28,367 bases of DNA from Candidatus Pacearchaeota archaeon (GCA_030699205.1 JAUYJY010000022.1:1-28367); one strand, 5' to 3'; positions 15,598 to 22,947 are shown, counted from the first letter of the stretch. Numbers and translations: made by a program. The notes: generated by a model not told the origin, from the sequence alone.

Positions 15598-16602
15598 ATG
15601 GAAAATAACAATTTTTGGGAAAATAAGAAAGTCTTTGTTACTGGTGGGACTGGATTCATAGGGACATATTTAGTGAAAGAGCTTATAGATAATGGTGCTG
15701 AAGTCTTTTGTTTGACTCAGGAATTGGTAGGGAATTCTAATTTTACAATGTTAGGTTTAGATAAAAAAACTACGCTTATTTTTGGAAGTGTTCTCGATTA
15801 TAATTTAATAAGTACAACCCTCAAGAAACATGAAATAGACACGGTTTTTCATTTAGCTGCCCAGCCCTTGGTACAGGTTGCATTTGAAAGACCTTATGAA
15901 ACAATTCAAACAAATTTTATAGGAACTCTGAATATTTTAGAAGCTTCGAGGATGGGAGAAATTAAAAGGATAATTATAGCGTCTAGCGATAAAGCTTATG
16001 GAGACCATAAAGACCTTCCTTATGAAGAAAGTTTTGCATTACAGGGAAGATATCCTTATGATGTTTCAAAATCCTGTGCAGATCTTTTGGCTCAGGGATA
16101 TGGAAAAACGTATAGTCTACCAGTTGTAGTTACCAGATTTTCTAATGTTTATGGGGGAGGGGACCTTAACTTTGATAGAATTGTTCCTCAGACAATTAGA
16201 CATTTAATAAATAAAGAACCAATTTTAATAAGGAGTAATGGAAAATTCAAAAGAGAATTCTTTTATGTTAAAGATGCCTCTCAAGCTTACTTAAAATTGG
16301 CAGAAAAAATAGAAATTCTCGGTTTAAAGGGAGAAGCATTTAACTTTGGAACTGATGCACCAGTTTTAATTATGGATTTGGTTAAAAAAATAAAAGATAT
16401 ATATGGAAATATGAGTGCAGAAGTAAAAATTCTTGATAAGGTTAAAGCAGAAATTAGAGATCAATTTCTGTCTTCTAAGAAAGCAAGAGATATGCTTGAA
16501 TGGGAACCTAAATATGACTTAGAAAGTGGGATTAGAGAAACATGTAAATGGTATGGGGAATATTTTTTAAAGAAACCTATGGTGAAAGACATAAATTTTT
16601 GA
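15598..16602 (+). CDS. rfbG: CDP-glucose 4,6-dehydratase like NDP-sugar dehydratase
   Basis: This 334-aa short-chain dehydrogenase-type enzyme has the NAD-binding GGTGFIG (residues 16-22), FHLAAQPLVQVAFERP (about 82-97), TNFIGTLNILEASR and the SSDKAYGD active-site segment (about 126-133). The catalytic Y154-x3-K158 lies in YDVSKSCADLL. TRFSNVYGGGDLNFDRIVPQ follows and matches the RfbG subgroup well. RfbG turns CDP-glucose into CDP-4-keto-6-deoxyglucose, the entry to 3,6-dideoxysugars and other 6-deoxysugars. It follows rfbF by one base. No RfbH-type dehydrase is in the window, so the final sugar is unknown. Confidence 0.84.
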   Translation: MENNNFWENKKVFVTGGTGFIGTYLVKELIDNGAEVFCLTQELVGNSNFTMLGLDKKTTLIFGSVLDYNLISTTLKKHEIDTVFHLAAQPLVQVAFERPYETIQTNFIGTLNILEASRMGEIKRIIIASSDKAYGDHKDLPYEESFALQGRYPYDVSKSCADLLAQGYGKTYSLPVVVTRFSNVYGGGDLNFDRIVPQTIRHLINKEPILIRSNGKFKREFFYVKDASQAYLKLAEKIEILGLKGEAFNFGTDAPVLIMDLVKKIKDIYGNMSAEVKILDKVKAEIRDQFLSSKKARDMLEWEPKYDLESGIRETCKWYGEYFLKKPMVKDINF

Positions 16603-16625
16603 CCAATTTGTATATCTCTCACTAA

Positions 16626-16718
16626 TATAGCAGAAGACAAAATATTTTGAACAGTTTTTTGTTCTTCCGCTAATAGTCTAAGACAAATACCTTTCAATTA
16701 TAAATGTCTTAGACTATA
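16626..16718 (+). repeat. 93-bp dispersed repeat, copy 3 (between convergent genes)
   Basis: Appears identical over 93 bp to the copies at 2253 and 2473. It fills most of the 138-bp gap between the convergent ends of rfbG and the GT2 gene. Its 13-bp stem could also act as a bidirectional transcription barrier; that is inference. Confidence 0.93.
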
Positions 16719-16740
16719 GCAAAGGCACAAATCTGGTCAA

Positions 16741-17562
16741 TTAAAAGTGTCCTTTGTCATAATTAGAATATTTCTTTATTGAATATAATACTACTGATGC
16801 TTCTCCAATCTTTATCAAGAGAAATCCAAAAGTTAAAAGGGGGTGTCTAATCATATCTTTCCACTTTCTAATATACCTAATTATGGAAAGTTGTTTCTTG
16901 AATATTTGGGGGTGTCTCCTTTTATACTCTGCAAATGATTTACTATAATAAATCATTCTTTTTATAATCTGGAAATATTTGAGATTCCCTTCATTGTGAA
17001 GAATATAATTTTTTGTTTCTAAAACTTTAATCTTTTTCTTTTTTTCTTTTATCCTATGAAATAAATCTAAATCTTCTGCACCCAGAACTTTTTCATCGAA
17101 ACCTTTTAATTCTATAAATACTTTTTTAGGGTATACTCTCACTCCCTGAGATCTATCCCCACCCTTATAAAAAGATCTTTCAAAAGCTTTTGACTTTGCC
17201 CAAAACCCTTTTCCAAAAGATAATTCGGGAACCATGACTAATGTATTAAAATCTAACAATTTATGAATTTCTTGGATAATTTTAGAAGGTAGTTCCATAT
17301 CAGAATCAATAAAAAACAAATAGTCTGATTTGGAATATTCTGCACCAATATTTCTTTTTTGACATCTTTCATTACCTTTATTTATAAATTGGTTCGCGTA
17401 TCTTTTGGCTATTTTTTGAGTGCCGTCGGCGCTGTTTTCATCAACAACTATCAACTCAAAATCTTTGAAAGTTTGATTTTTTATTGATTTTAGGCAGTTT
17501 TCTATAACATCTATATTGTTATAGGTTGTTACAATTACTGAAATAAATGGCTTTTTTATCAT
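16741..17562 (-). CDS. GT2 glycosyltransferase
   Basis: This 273-aa family-2 glycosyltransferase has FISVIVTTYNNIDVIENCL (residues 6-24), LIVVDENSADGTQ (37-49), the donor/metal motif FIDSDME (84-90) and an acceptor-side GAEDLDLFHRI (about 161-171). The C-terminal 60 residues contain one or two hydrophobic stretches and a basic RRHP region, suggesting membrane association. The sugar is not predictable. ATG 17562 is supported by TTTTATAAAA at 17583-17592, about 25 bp upstream. The transposon's left direct repeat begins three bases beyond that TATA box, so the gene has lost its original upstream DNA. Confidence 0.85.
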   Translation of the reverse strand: MIKKPFISVIVTTYNNIDVIENCLKSIKNQTFKDFELIVVDENSADGTQKIAKRYANQFINKGNERCQKRNIGAEYSKSDYLFFIDSDMELPSKIIQEIHKLLDFNTLVMVPELSFGKGFWAKSKAFERSFYKGGDRSQGVRVYPKKVFIELKGFDEKVLGAEDLDLFHRIKEKKKKIKVLETKNYILHNEGNLKYFQIIKRMIYYSKSFAEYKRRHPQIFKKQLSIIRYIRKWKDMIRHPLLTFGFLLIKIGEASVVLYSIKKYSNYDKGHF

Positions 17563-17582
17563 TATGTAAATTTATATTTGCC

Positions 17583-17592
17583 TTTTATAAAA
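17583..17592 (-). promoter_or_regulatory. TATA box of the GT2 gene, next to the insertion point
   Basis: TTTTATAAAA is centred 25.5 bp before ATG 17562. The direct repeat flanking the mobile element starts at 17595, where a BRE would lie. Confidence 0.5.
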
Positions 17593-17594
17593 CC

Positions 17595-17606
17595 TATGTT
17601 GTAGCT
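17595..17606 (+). repeat. left 12-bp direct repeat (target-site duplication)
   Basis: TATGTTGTAGCT matches 23130-23141 exactly, and the bases on either side of the two copies differ. It lies just outside the left terminal inverted repeat. Confidence 0.8.
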
Positions 17607-17607
17607 G

Positions 17608-17629
17608 CATTGTTACCTTAAAGGGACTT
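17608..17629 (+). repeat. left terminal inverted repeat, 22 bp
   Basis: Runs from CATTGTTACC to AAAGGGACTT and is the exact reverse complement of 23108-23129. Confidence 0.88.
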
Positions 17630-17671
17630 ATCATAACAATTAAGGTGTAATTATTAAGTGATAAAAATAGT

Positions 17672-17682
17672 TAAATTTATAA
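17672..17682 (+). promoter_or_regulatory. TATA box of the cargo operon
   Basis: TAAATTTATAA is centred about 26.5 bp before ATG 17705, the start of a 28-codon ORF. By the spacing used in this window, transcription should begin at that ATG and not at the kinase ATG 86 bp further on. Confidence 0.5.
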
Positions 17683-17704
17683 GAGCGGAGATGCTGATTA
17701 TTTT

Positions 17705-17791
17705 ATGAGAATTACACAGGTACTTGATAGATATAATTGGAATAAGAATCATAGAAAAATTATAAAATTTAGAAGACAAAGAATAAAATAA
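17705..17791 (+). CDS. 28-aa basic leader peptide or small protein
   Basis: ATG 17705 opens a 28-codon frame ending TAA 17789-17791, which overlaps the kinase ATG by one base (TAATG). The peptide starts MRITQVLDRYNW and ends KFRRQRIK. It is very basic, with eleven Lys, Arg or His in 28 residues. A TATA box sits 26-27 bp upstream, so the ORF would be leaderless. It could be a real small nucleic-acid-binding protein, or a device that delivers ribosomes to the kinase start by termination-reinitiation. I know of no homologue. It is too short for length statistics to support it. Confidence 0.45.
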   Translation: MRITQVLDRYNWNKNHRKIIKFRRQRIK

Positions 17792-18591
17792 TGGTAAAAC
17801 CAATAGCAACATACGCCTTTGAAGGAATTAATGCGGGTGGAAAAAGTACTGTAATTAAAGAAATTTCTTCATATTTTTTAGATAGAGGTTATTCCACAAA
17901 TGTCAATAAAATTGGAGGGTTGGGAGATTCTCTAAGAATGAATCGGCTTAAAAAAATATTAGATTATAGAGAAAGACTCAAAAGAGAAAACCAATTGACC
18001 CATAAACAAGAACAGGATTTTATTAAAGACAGAATATTTAGGTTAGCGATTAGAAAACAAATAAATGATTATCAAAAGAGAGAATTTGAAAATAAAACAA
18101 TTTCTTTATTAGATAGAACTCCACTAATGTCGTGGGCCTATTCCTCTTCAGTAGATCCAAGCAACCACTATCTTAACGAAATTTTAGAAGAAGGTTTAAA
18201 TTTAAGTGAGAGATTAGGTATTGATACTCTCTTTTTGTTAGAAATTGATGCTATTAGTGTTTATAGCAGAATTATATGTCGAAGCCTTGAAGGAAATAAA
18301 TCTATAGAAGAAGAAGTAGAAGATTTAACAGACTTAATCCCAGCCACAGAAGAGATTAAGAAGAAAGTAGCACGAAAATCTTTAGAATCTTTAACATCTG
18401 GGGTACACTTTCATAGAAAGAAGTTTAGAATCTGGGATTTCATGTCTTACGAAGAAATTGAAAGACAAGGTAGAACTTATCTTGAAGCAGCAAAAATGAT
18501 GAATGAAAGAACTGGAACAAAAGTTGTTAGAATAAACGCAAGAGAGTCGCTAAATCAAGTTTTAGCAAATATTAAGGAGCATACTCTATGA
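17791..18591 (+). CDS. Thymidylate-kinase-like P-loop (deoxy)nucleotide kinase
   Basis: This 266-aa protein begins ATYAFEGINAGGKSTVIKEI, with a Walker A loop GINAGGKST at residues 12-20 in the FEGxxxxGKST context of thymidylate kinase. LLDRTPLMSWAYSSS (106-120) matches the DR..S..AY motif that binds the nucleotide in TMP kinases and related deoxynucleoside kinases. IDTLFLLEIDAISVYSRI near 160 is the usual strand and lid region. At 266 aa it is about 50 residues longer than a typical TMP kinase, and the D of the FEGxDG motif is N. It probably phosphorylates a nucleotide or nucleoside, possibly a modified one. It overlaps the next gene by four bases (ATGA). Confidence 0.7.
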   Translation: MVKPIATYAFEGINAGGKSTVIKEISSYFLDRGYSTNVNKIGGLGDSLRMNRLKKILDYRERLKRENQLTHKQEQDFIKDRIFRLAIRKQINDYQKREFENKTISLLDRTPLMSWAYSSSVDPSNHYLNEILEEGLNLSERLGIDTLFLLEIDAISVYSRIICRSLEGNKSIEEEVEDLTDLIPATEEIKKKVARKSLESLTSGVHFHRKKFRIWDFMSYEEIERQGRTYLEAAKMMNERTGTKVVRINARESLNQVLANIKEHTL

Positions 18592-20405
18592 TTGAAATAT
18601 TAAATATAATGCCTTTATCCTATATGGAAAGATATTTTCTTAAAGAGAATAATCAAGAGAAGTGTATCGTCATGGCTCATTTAATGGAAGATAAAAAATA
18701 TCTCTCAATCATAAAAGAAATAAAAGAAAAGGGCAATTATATACTTTTGGATAATTCCACCCCTTATTTGGGCTCTTCTGTAAATAATGAGGATTTACTA
18801 AACTGTATAAGATTGATAAACCCTGATGAAGTAATTTTACCAGATGTTTTGGATGATAGTGAAGAAACAATTAAGAGAACTAAAGAGTTTCTTGACGCAT
18901 TCCCAAAAGACAATAGAATCAAATTTATGGCTGTGCCTCAAGGCAAAACTATTGAAGAGTATAAGGAATGTTACAAAATCTTTGCAAGAGACAATCGAAT
19001 AGATCTAATTGGTCTTTCCTTTAGTGTCTCAAGACTATTTAATTTTCAAATAAATATTAATAAATATTCCTCTCCAAGAGAGCGTTTAATAAAATTATTT
19101 GTAGATGAAGGAATAATTGATTATTCCAAACCCCACCACTTATTGGGCTTTGCAAATTCAGGAAATATGGAACTTGAACGGCTCTCAAAATATCATTTTA
19201 TTAAAAGATGCGATAGCAATGCAGCTTATAAAACTGCAAGAGAAAAAATTTTATTAGAATTTGGTAAACCATATACAAAACCAGAAAGACCTATAAGTTT
19301 CTATTTAAAATTTGATGCCAAAATTTACAAATTGATGAGAAAAAATATTTCAGTTTTAGTTGACTCATGTAAGTTAAGAGAAAAGTCTCCAGTAGTAATA
19401 AGAAACGTGTCAAGCCATACAATGGAAGATCAACTACACAGATATTTAGAAATAAAAGTTCACCACCTAATAAAAGAAAGGGATTTCAAAAGAATATTAA
19501 TCAAAGGAGAATACAATAGAGATATGATCATAAGTAAAAACGAGAAAAGTAACAAATTATTTAATTTTCATAGACCAACTGCAAAGATTGAGGGAAATAA
19601 TTTAACTCTATTTGTACCACCTGGAAAAGACTATGTAATGCATTATGCTTCTCTAATTGCAACTTATTTATCCTTAAAAGGCAGAAGATACGATCAGGTT
19701 TCATACTTAGAACCCACTAATAAAAAATGTGAAGGTTTAATTTTATCATCTCATCTAGATAAAATAGATGTAAAGAAAACTATAATATTTGGTTATGGTT
19801 TAGCAGAGATATTTGGATTGTCTTCTTGGAAGGAAAACGGAGCCTTTTTATATAAAAATATAAAAATCGGAAAAAATGAAGTAACTTTGCTTGGTTGTAA
19901 ACATAGCATTTGGGGGGATATTGCAGAGAAGGTTATAAAAATTTTAGCTAAAGAACACAACATAAAAAATCTCATCTACATAGGAAAGCTTGGGAGTTTA
20001 AAGGAAAACATCAAGCCAAACTCCTTTTTAGCAACAGGGAATATAAGTTTTGTTAAAGGAAAAGAGGTTAAATGGAAGAATATTTTTGAGAAAGTGAAAC
20101 CATCCCCTATTCTAATTAAAGGAAAACATTATTCAAGTCCATCAATTTTACTGGAGAATAAAATATGGTTAGATAAGAACAGACATTTAGACTTTGTTGA
20201 TCCAGAAATTGGATATTTTGCTAAAGGAGCAATTGAAACCAATGTTAACTTTGGTTATTTACACATTATATCAAATAATCTTTCAAAAATGAATAATGAA
20301 AATTTATCTAATGAAAGAGAACAATCAATTCTAGATAAAAGAAAGAGACTTTTACTAGAAATTAAAAAGATTTTATATGAGGTAATAAACCAACAAAATA
20401 TATAA
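18588..20405 (+). CDS. Fusion of a TGT/DpdA-like barrel and a nucleoside-phosphorylase-like domain
   Basis: This is a 605-aa protein. Residues 25-225 resemble tRNA-guanine transglycosylase relatives. LLDNS (53-57) has D55 where TGT has its base-binding aspartate; then come PDEVILPDV, FMAVPQG (113-119) and IGLSFSVSR. HHLLGF..SGNMELERL..(F)IKRCDSNAAYKTAR (183-218) places D209 where TGT has its nucleophile. Residues 395-600 resemble the PNP_UDP fold: GCKHSIWGD (436-444), YIGKLGSLKENIKPNSF (464-480), and FVDPEIGYFAKGA (536-548) with E540 at the ribose-binding glutamate position. HIISNN has Asn where nucleosidases usually have the SD aspartate. Residues 230-390 are unassigned. The product probably breaks or exchanges N-glycosidic bonds; the substrate is unknown. 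Confidence 0.6.
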   Translation: MIEILNIMPLSYMERYFLKENNQEKCIVMAHLMEDKKYLSIIKEIKEKGNYILLDNSTPYLGSSVNNEDLLNCIRLINPDEVILPDVLDDSEETIKRTKEFLDAFPKDNRIKFMAVPQGKTIEEYKECYKIFARDNRIDLIGLSFSVSRLFNFQININKYSSPRERLIKLFVDEGIIDYSKPHHLLGFANSGNMELERLSKYHFIKRCDSNAAYKTAREKILLEFGKPYTKPERPISFYLKFDAKIYKLMRKNISVLVDSCKLREKSPVVIRNVSSHTMEDQLHRYLEIKVHHLIKERDFKRILIKGEYNRDMIISKNEKSNKLFNFHRPTAKIEGNNLTLFVPPGKDYVMHYASLIATYLSLKGRRYDQVSYLEPTNKKCEGLILSSHLDKIDVKKTIIFGYGLAEIFGLSSWKENGAFLYKNIKIGKNEVTLLGCKHSIWGDIAEKVIKILAKEHNIKNLIYIGKLGSLKENIKPNSFLATGNISFVKGKEVKWKNIFEKVKPSPILIKGKHYSSPSILLENKIWLDKNRHLDFVDPEIGYFAKGAIETNVNFGYLHIISNNLSKMNNENLSNEREQSILDKRKRLLLEIKKILYEVINQQNI

Positions 20406-20428
20406 ACCCAAAAATTAAACAAAGATAA

Positions 20429-20998
20429 ATGGCATATAAAAATAAAGAAATTGAAGTAAAATTTTTTCTAAAAAATACCCCTAAGGTAATTGATTTCTTA
20501 AATAATAATGCTAGAAAAAATAATCATGAAGAGAATCAGACAGATACTTATTTTACTCCTGCCCATAAAAACTTTCTTGAACCAGAATACCCTTTTCAAT
20601 GGTTAAGAATAAGAGAATCTAAAAAAGGCATTATCTTAAATTATAAGCACTTTTATCCAGAAAATCAAAAAGAAATAGACTACTGTGACGAGTTTGAAGC
20701 GGTTATTAGTAGTCCAATTGTAAAAAATATTTTTGAGAAATTAGATTTTAAGAAATTAGTAGAAGTTAAGAAAAATAGAAATAGTTGGATGTATAAAGAT
20801 GTTGAAATATCAATTGATCAGGTTGAGGAGTTGGGGGCATTTATTGAATTAGAGATCACAACTCATTTTGATGATCCAAAAGTAGCCAAATCATACTTAT
20901 ATGATATTGTAAAAGAAATTGGAGCAGAGGTGGGAGAAGAAGATTACAGGGGCTATCCATTTATATTGTTAGAAAAAAGAGGGTATAAATTTAGTTAA
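20429..20998 (+). CDS. CYTH-domain protein (CyaB/thiamine triphosphatase superfamily)
   Basis: This 189-aa protein is nearly all CYTH domain. The diagnostic ExExK is at residues 7-11 (EIEVKF), followed by DTYFTP (about 39-44), LRIRES (about 60-65), a lysine in NYKHFYP, an acidic EFEAVI and the strand pair VEISIDQVEELGAFIELEI (about 130-148). CYTH enzymes bind triphosphates in a beta-barrel tunnel; known members include class IV adenylate cyclase, thiamine triphosphatase and inorganic triphosphatase. The sequence does not decide among these. It follows the fusion gene by 23 bp in the cargo operon, so a nucleoside triphosphate or a product of the kinase may be its substrate. Confidence 0.8.
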   Translation: MAYKNKEIEVKFFLKNTPKVIDFLNNNARKNNHEENQTDTYFTPAHKNFLEPEYPFQWLRIRESKKGIILNYKHFYPENQKEIDYCDEFEAVISSPIVKNIFEKLDFKKLVEVKKNRNSWMYKDVEISIDQVEELGAFIELEITTHFDDPKVAKSYLYDIVKEIGAEVGEEDYRGYPFILLEKRGYKFS

Positions 20999-20999
20999 A

Positions 21000-21827
21000 T
21001 TATTTTAATTGTATTTCGCAAATAATTGGGGCATGATCTGAAGATTTTTCTTTTTCCCTTGTTAAGCAATCAACTTTACTAGAGTTTATTTTGCTGACCA
21101 ATTTTGGAGATACTAAAAAATAATCTAGTCTCATTCCCCTCCCTACTTTTAGACCATCTCCATGATCCCACCAGGTGTAAAGAGAATTGCTTGGAAAGTG
21201 TGTTCTCATAATATCTACAAGGCCAGTATCTAATAAGTCTGATAGACATTTTCTTGATTTCATATCAACCATAGTGGAGCACAACCAATGTTTTGAATCG
21301 AACACTTCATAGTCTTGAGAAACAACATTAAAATCTCCACAAATAATTATTTGATCATGATTATTGTGACTTCTTTTTATGTAACTAATAAACTGCTGAT
21401 ACCATTCAATTTTTTTGACTAATGATTTATCCATTATTGATTTAGCATTTGGTGCATAAACATTATAAATCCACATGCCAAATATCCGCCCAGAAATCAC
21501 TCTTGCTGAAGAGTCAGAAGATCCTTCAAATCCTCTTGAGACTTGATCTATTTCTAATTTGCTTAATATAGCAACGCCGTTATATCTCGTTTCTCCATAA
21601 GTTATAACATTATAGCCTAAATCTTTGAAATCTTGTTTTGGAAAGTGCTCATCTAAAATTTTAGTTTCTTGTAAACAGACTATATCTGGAGATTCTCTTT
21701 TCAACCACTCCTTGACTTGCTCTTTTCTAGTGCGGATAGAATTGACATTCCAAGAAGCTATCTTAATTCTATCATAATTATTTTCATATTTTTGTATGCT
21801 ATTATTAAAAAGATTAGGCTGAGACAT
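21000..21827 (-). CDS. xthA: Exodeoxyribonuclease III / AP endonuclease (EEP family)
   Basis: This 275-aa protein has all the exonuclease III motifs: IASWNVNSIR (residues 23-32), CLQETK with E54, YNVYAPNA (121-128), CGDFNV with D165 and N167, and SDHAP (263-267). The enzyme cuts DNA at abasic sites and trims 3' ends. A 20-residue extension precedes the usual start and contains QPNLF, which looks like a bacterial beta-clamp box, not an archaeal PIP box. CTTATAAAG at 21850-21858, 27 bp upstream, supports the long form. The gene is convergent with the CYTH gene, one base apart, and lies inside the transposon. Confidence 0.92.
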   Translation of the reverse strand: MSQPNLFNNSIQKYENNYDRIKIASWNVNSIRTRKEQVKEWLKRESPDIVCLQETKILDEHFPKQDFKDLGYNVITYGETRYNGVAILSKLEIDQVSRGFEGSSDSSARVISGRIFGMWIYNVYAPNAKSIMDKSLVKKIEWYQQFISYIKRSHNNHDQIIICGDFNVVSQDYEVFDSKHWLCSTMVDMKSRKCLSDLLDTGLVDIMRTHFPSNSLYTWWDHGDGLKVGRGMRLDYFLVSPKLVSKINSSKVDCLTREKEKSSDHAPIICEIQLK

Positions 21828-21849
21828 AATAATTATATCCTTTTAGTTT

Positions 21850-21858
21850 CTTATAAAG
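21850..21858 (-). promoter_or_regulatory. TATA box of the ExoIII gene
   Basis: CTTATAAAG (a CTTTATAAG box on the minus strand) is centred about 27 bp before ATG 21827. Confidence 0.45.
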
Positions 21859-21866
21859 ATTTCTAA

Positions 21867-22793
21867 TTAAGCCTTACTCAATCTAATCAATCCAAGCCAT
21901 TTATTTTCAGAAGTTAATATTAATTCAGGAATAGCCAATTCATAAGGACATTTCTTAATTGCTTGATGCTTTCTTATGAAGTTATAGAATATTTCATAAC
22001 CTTTCATTATTGCCTGTGCTGATTCTATACTTCCGTGAAACCCCCTAAAAGTTTTAGTTCTTTCTCTGATTGAGTTATGCAATCTCTCAATCATAATGTT
22101 AAAACCCTCGCCTTTTGAAGCTATAACTTTGTTGTGTCTAATAGCATAACCTTGCTTTTTGTTGTTCCAACCAAAAGTTTTTTTAACAACATCTTCATAA
22201 GCGGTATAACCATCTGTTGTAATTGTTGTTACATATCCTTCTGTTTTGTATTTTACTTTATTCATCACTTCTCTAATTTCCTTTTGCCCTCTTGATTTGA
22301 AATATTTTGAACCGGCCATATAACGAGTTTTACAATCAACAGAATCAATAAACCATTCTTTAGAAACTCCTTTCTTAGTAGGATTTGTTCTTCTGTGATA
22401 TTCCATTTCATCAACCTGAATTTCTTTTCCAGAATTAATCTTTAATTTGTCTGTAAAATCAGAAATCATATCTGAATATTTTATAACCCATTTATAGACA
22501 GATTTATGGGAGGAGTTATGAGGATAAAATGCCTTAAAATGTTCCTGAACTTTTCTCGTTGAAACTCCTCTGTAAAATAAATCCAAAGCACAGGTTATTT
22601 TCTTTGGATGGTTCCTCATTCTAAAAAATCCATCATCAATAACAAATCTATGAGAACAATCCTTACAATAATATCTTTGTATTTTTCCCCTGTTCTCTGT
22701 CTTTCTAAATCCTCGATTAATAATTTTTTTGGAATTACAATTAGGACACAATACTTTTTTATAGTTCTTTTCAGTTACTTTTATTGATTTCAT
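21867..22793 (-). CDS. DDE transposase with N-terminal zinc ribbon (IS6/IS240-like)
   Basis: This 308-aa protein has an N-terminal zinc ribbon (C16, C19, C43, C46) followed by a helix-turn-helix region (RGVSTRKVQEHF at about 75-86). The catalytic core shows D128 in QVDEME, D194 in TTDGYTAY and E236 in MIERLHNSIRERTKTFRGF, an RNase-H-like DDE triad. The ERLHNSIRxRxKxxRGF tail is typical of the IS6/IS240 group and its relatives. The second spacing here (41 residues between D194 and E236) is longer than the usual 34 of IS6, so the family is not certain. It has no frameshift and looks intact. It is the likely transposase of the 5.5-kb element. Confidence 0.85.
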   Translation of the reverse strand: MKSIKVTEKNYKKVLCPNCNSKKIINRGFRKTENRGKIQRYYCKDCSHRFVIDDGFFRMRNHPKKITCALDLFYRGVSTRKVQEHFKAFYPHNSSHKSVYKWVIKYSDMISDFTDKLKINSGKEIQVDEMEYHRRTNPTKKGVSKEWFIDSVDCKTRYMAGSKYFKSRGQKEIREVMNKVKYKTEGYVTTITTDGYTAYEDVVKKTFGWNNKKQGYAIRHNKVIASKGEGFNIMIERLHNSIRERTKTFRGFHGSIESAQAIMKGYEIFYNFIRKHQAIKKCPYELAIPELILTSENKWLGLIRLSKA

Positions 22794-22815
22794 TTGTTTG
22801 ACGATGGGTGAAATC

Positions 22816-22833
22816 AGGGCTCTTTGGAGCCCT
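22816..22833 (-). promoter_or_regulatory. GC-rich hairpin in the transposase leader
   Basis: AGGGCTC / GAGCCCT is a perfect 7-bp stem with a TTTG loop, rare in such AT-rich DNA. It lies 23 bp before the transposase ATG. On the plus strand it is followed by TTCTTTTATTT, like a terminator. On the minus strand it would be part of the mRNA leader. Confidence 0.6.
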
Positions 22834-22846
22834 TTCTTTTATTTAC

Positions 22847-22901
22847 TTATTAGGTATACTTATTAGGTAATACAACTATATAAATCTTTCGGTTATTAGG
22901 T
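22847..22901. promoter_or_regulatory. three TTATTAGGT repeats around the transposase promoter
   Basis: TTATTAGGT occurs at 22847-22855, 22860-22868 and 22893-22901. The first two are inside a 13-bp tandem duplication. A TATA-like TATATAAAT at 22877-22885 could drive the transposase (minus strand), with transcription starting near 22856, between the first two copies. They look like operator or transposase-binding sites. Confidence 0.45.
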
Positions 22902-22917
22902 TAACTTAAATAGTAAA

Positions 22918-22927
22918 CTTTATATAT
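22918..22927 (+). promoter_or_regulatory. TATA box of the zinc-ribbon gene
   Basis: CTTTATATAT is centred 25 bp before ATG 22948. Confidence 0.5.
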
Positions 22928-22947
22928 TTCAATTATTTAGATTAATT

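Noticed and set aside
22817..22840. A plain terminator for a plus-strand gene
   Set aside because: The stem plus T-rich run looks like one on the plus strand, but no plus-strand gene lies upstream within the element's right part, so a role in the transposase leader is more likely.
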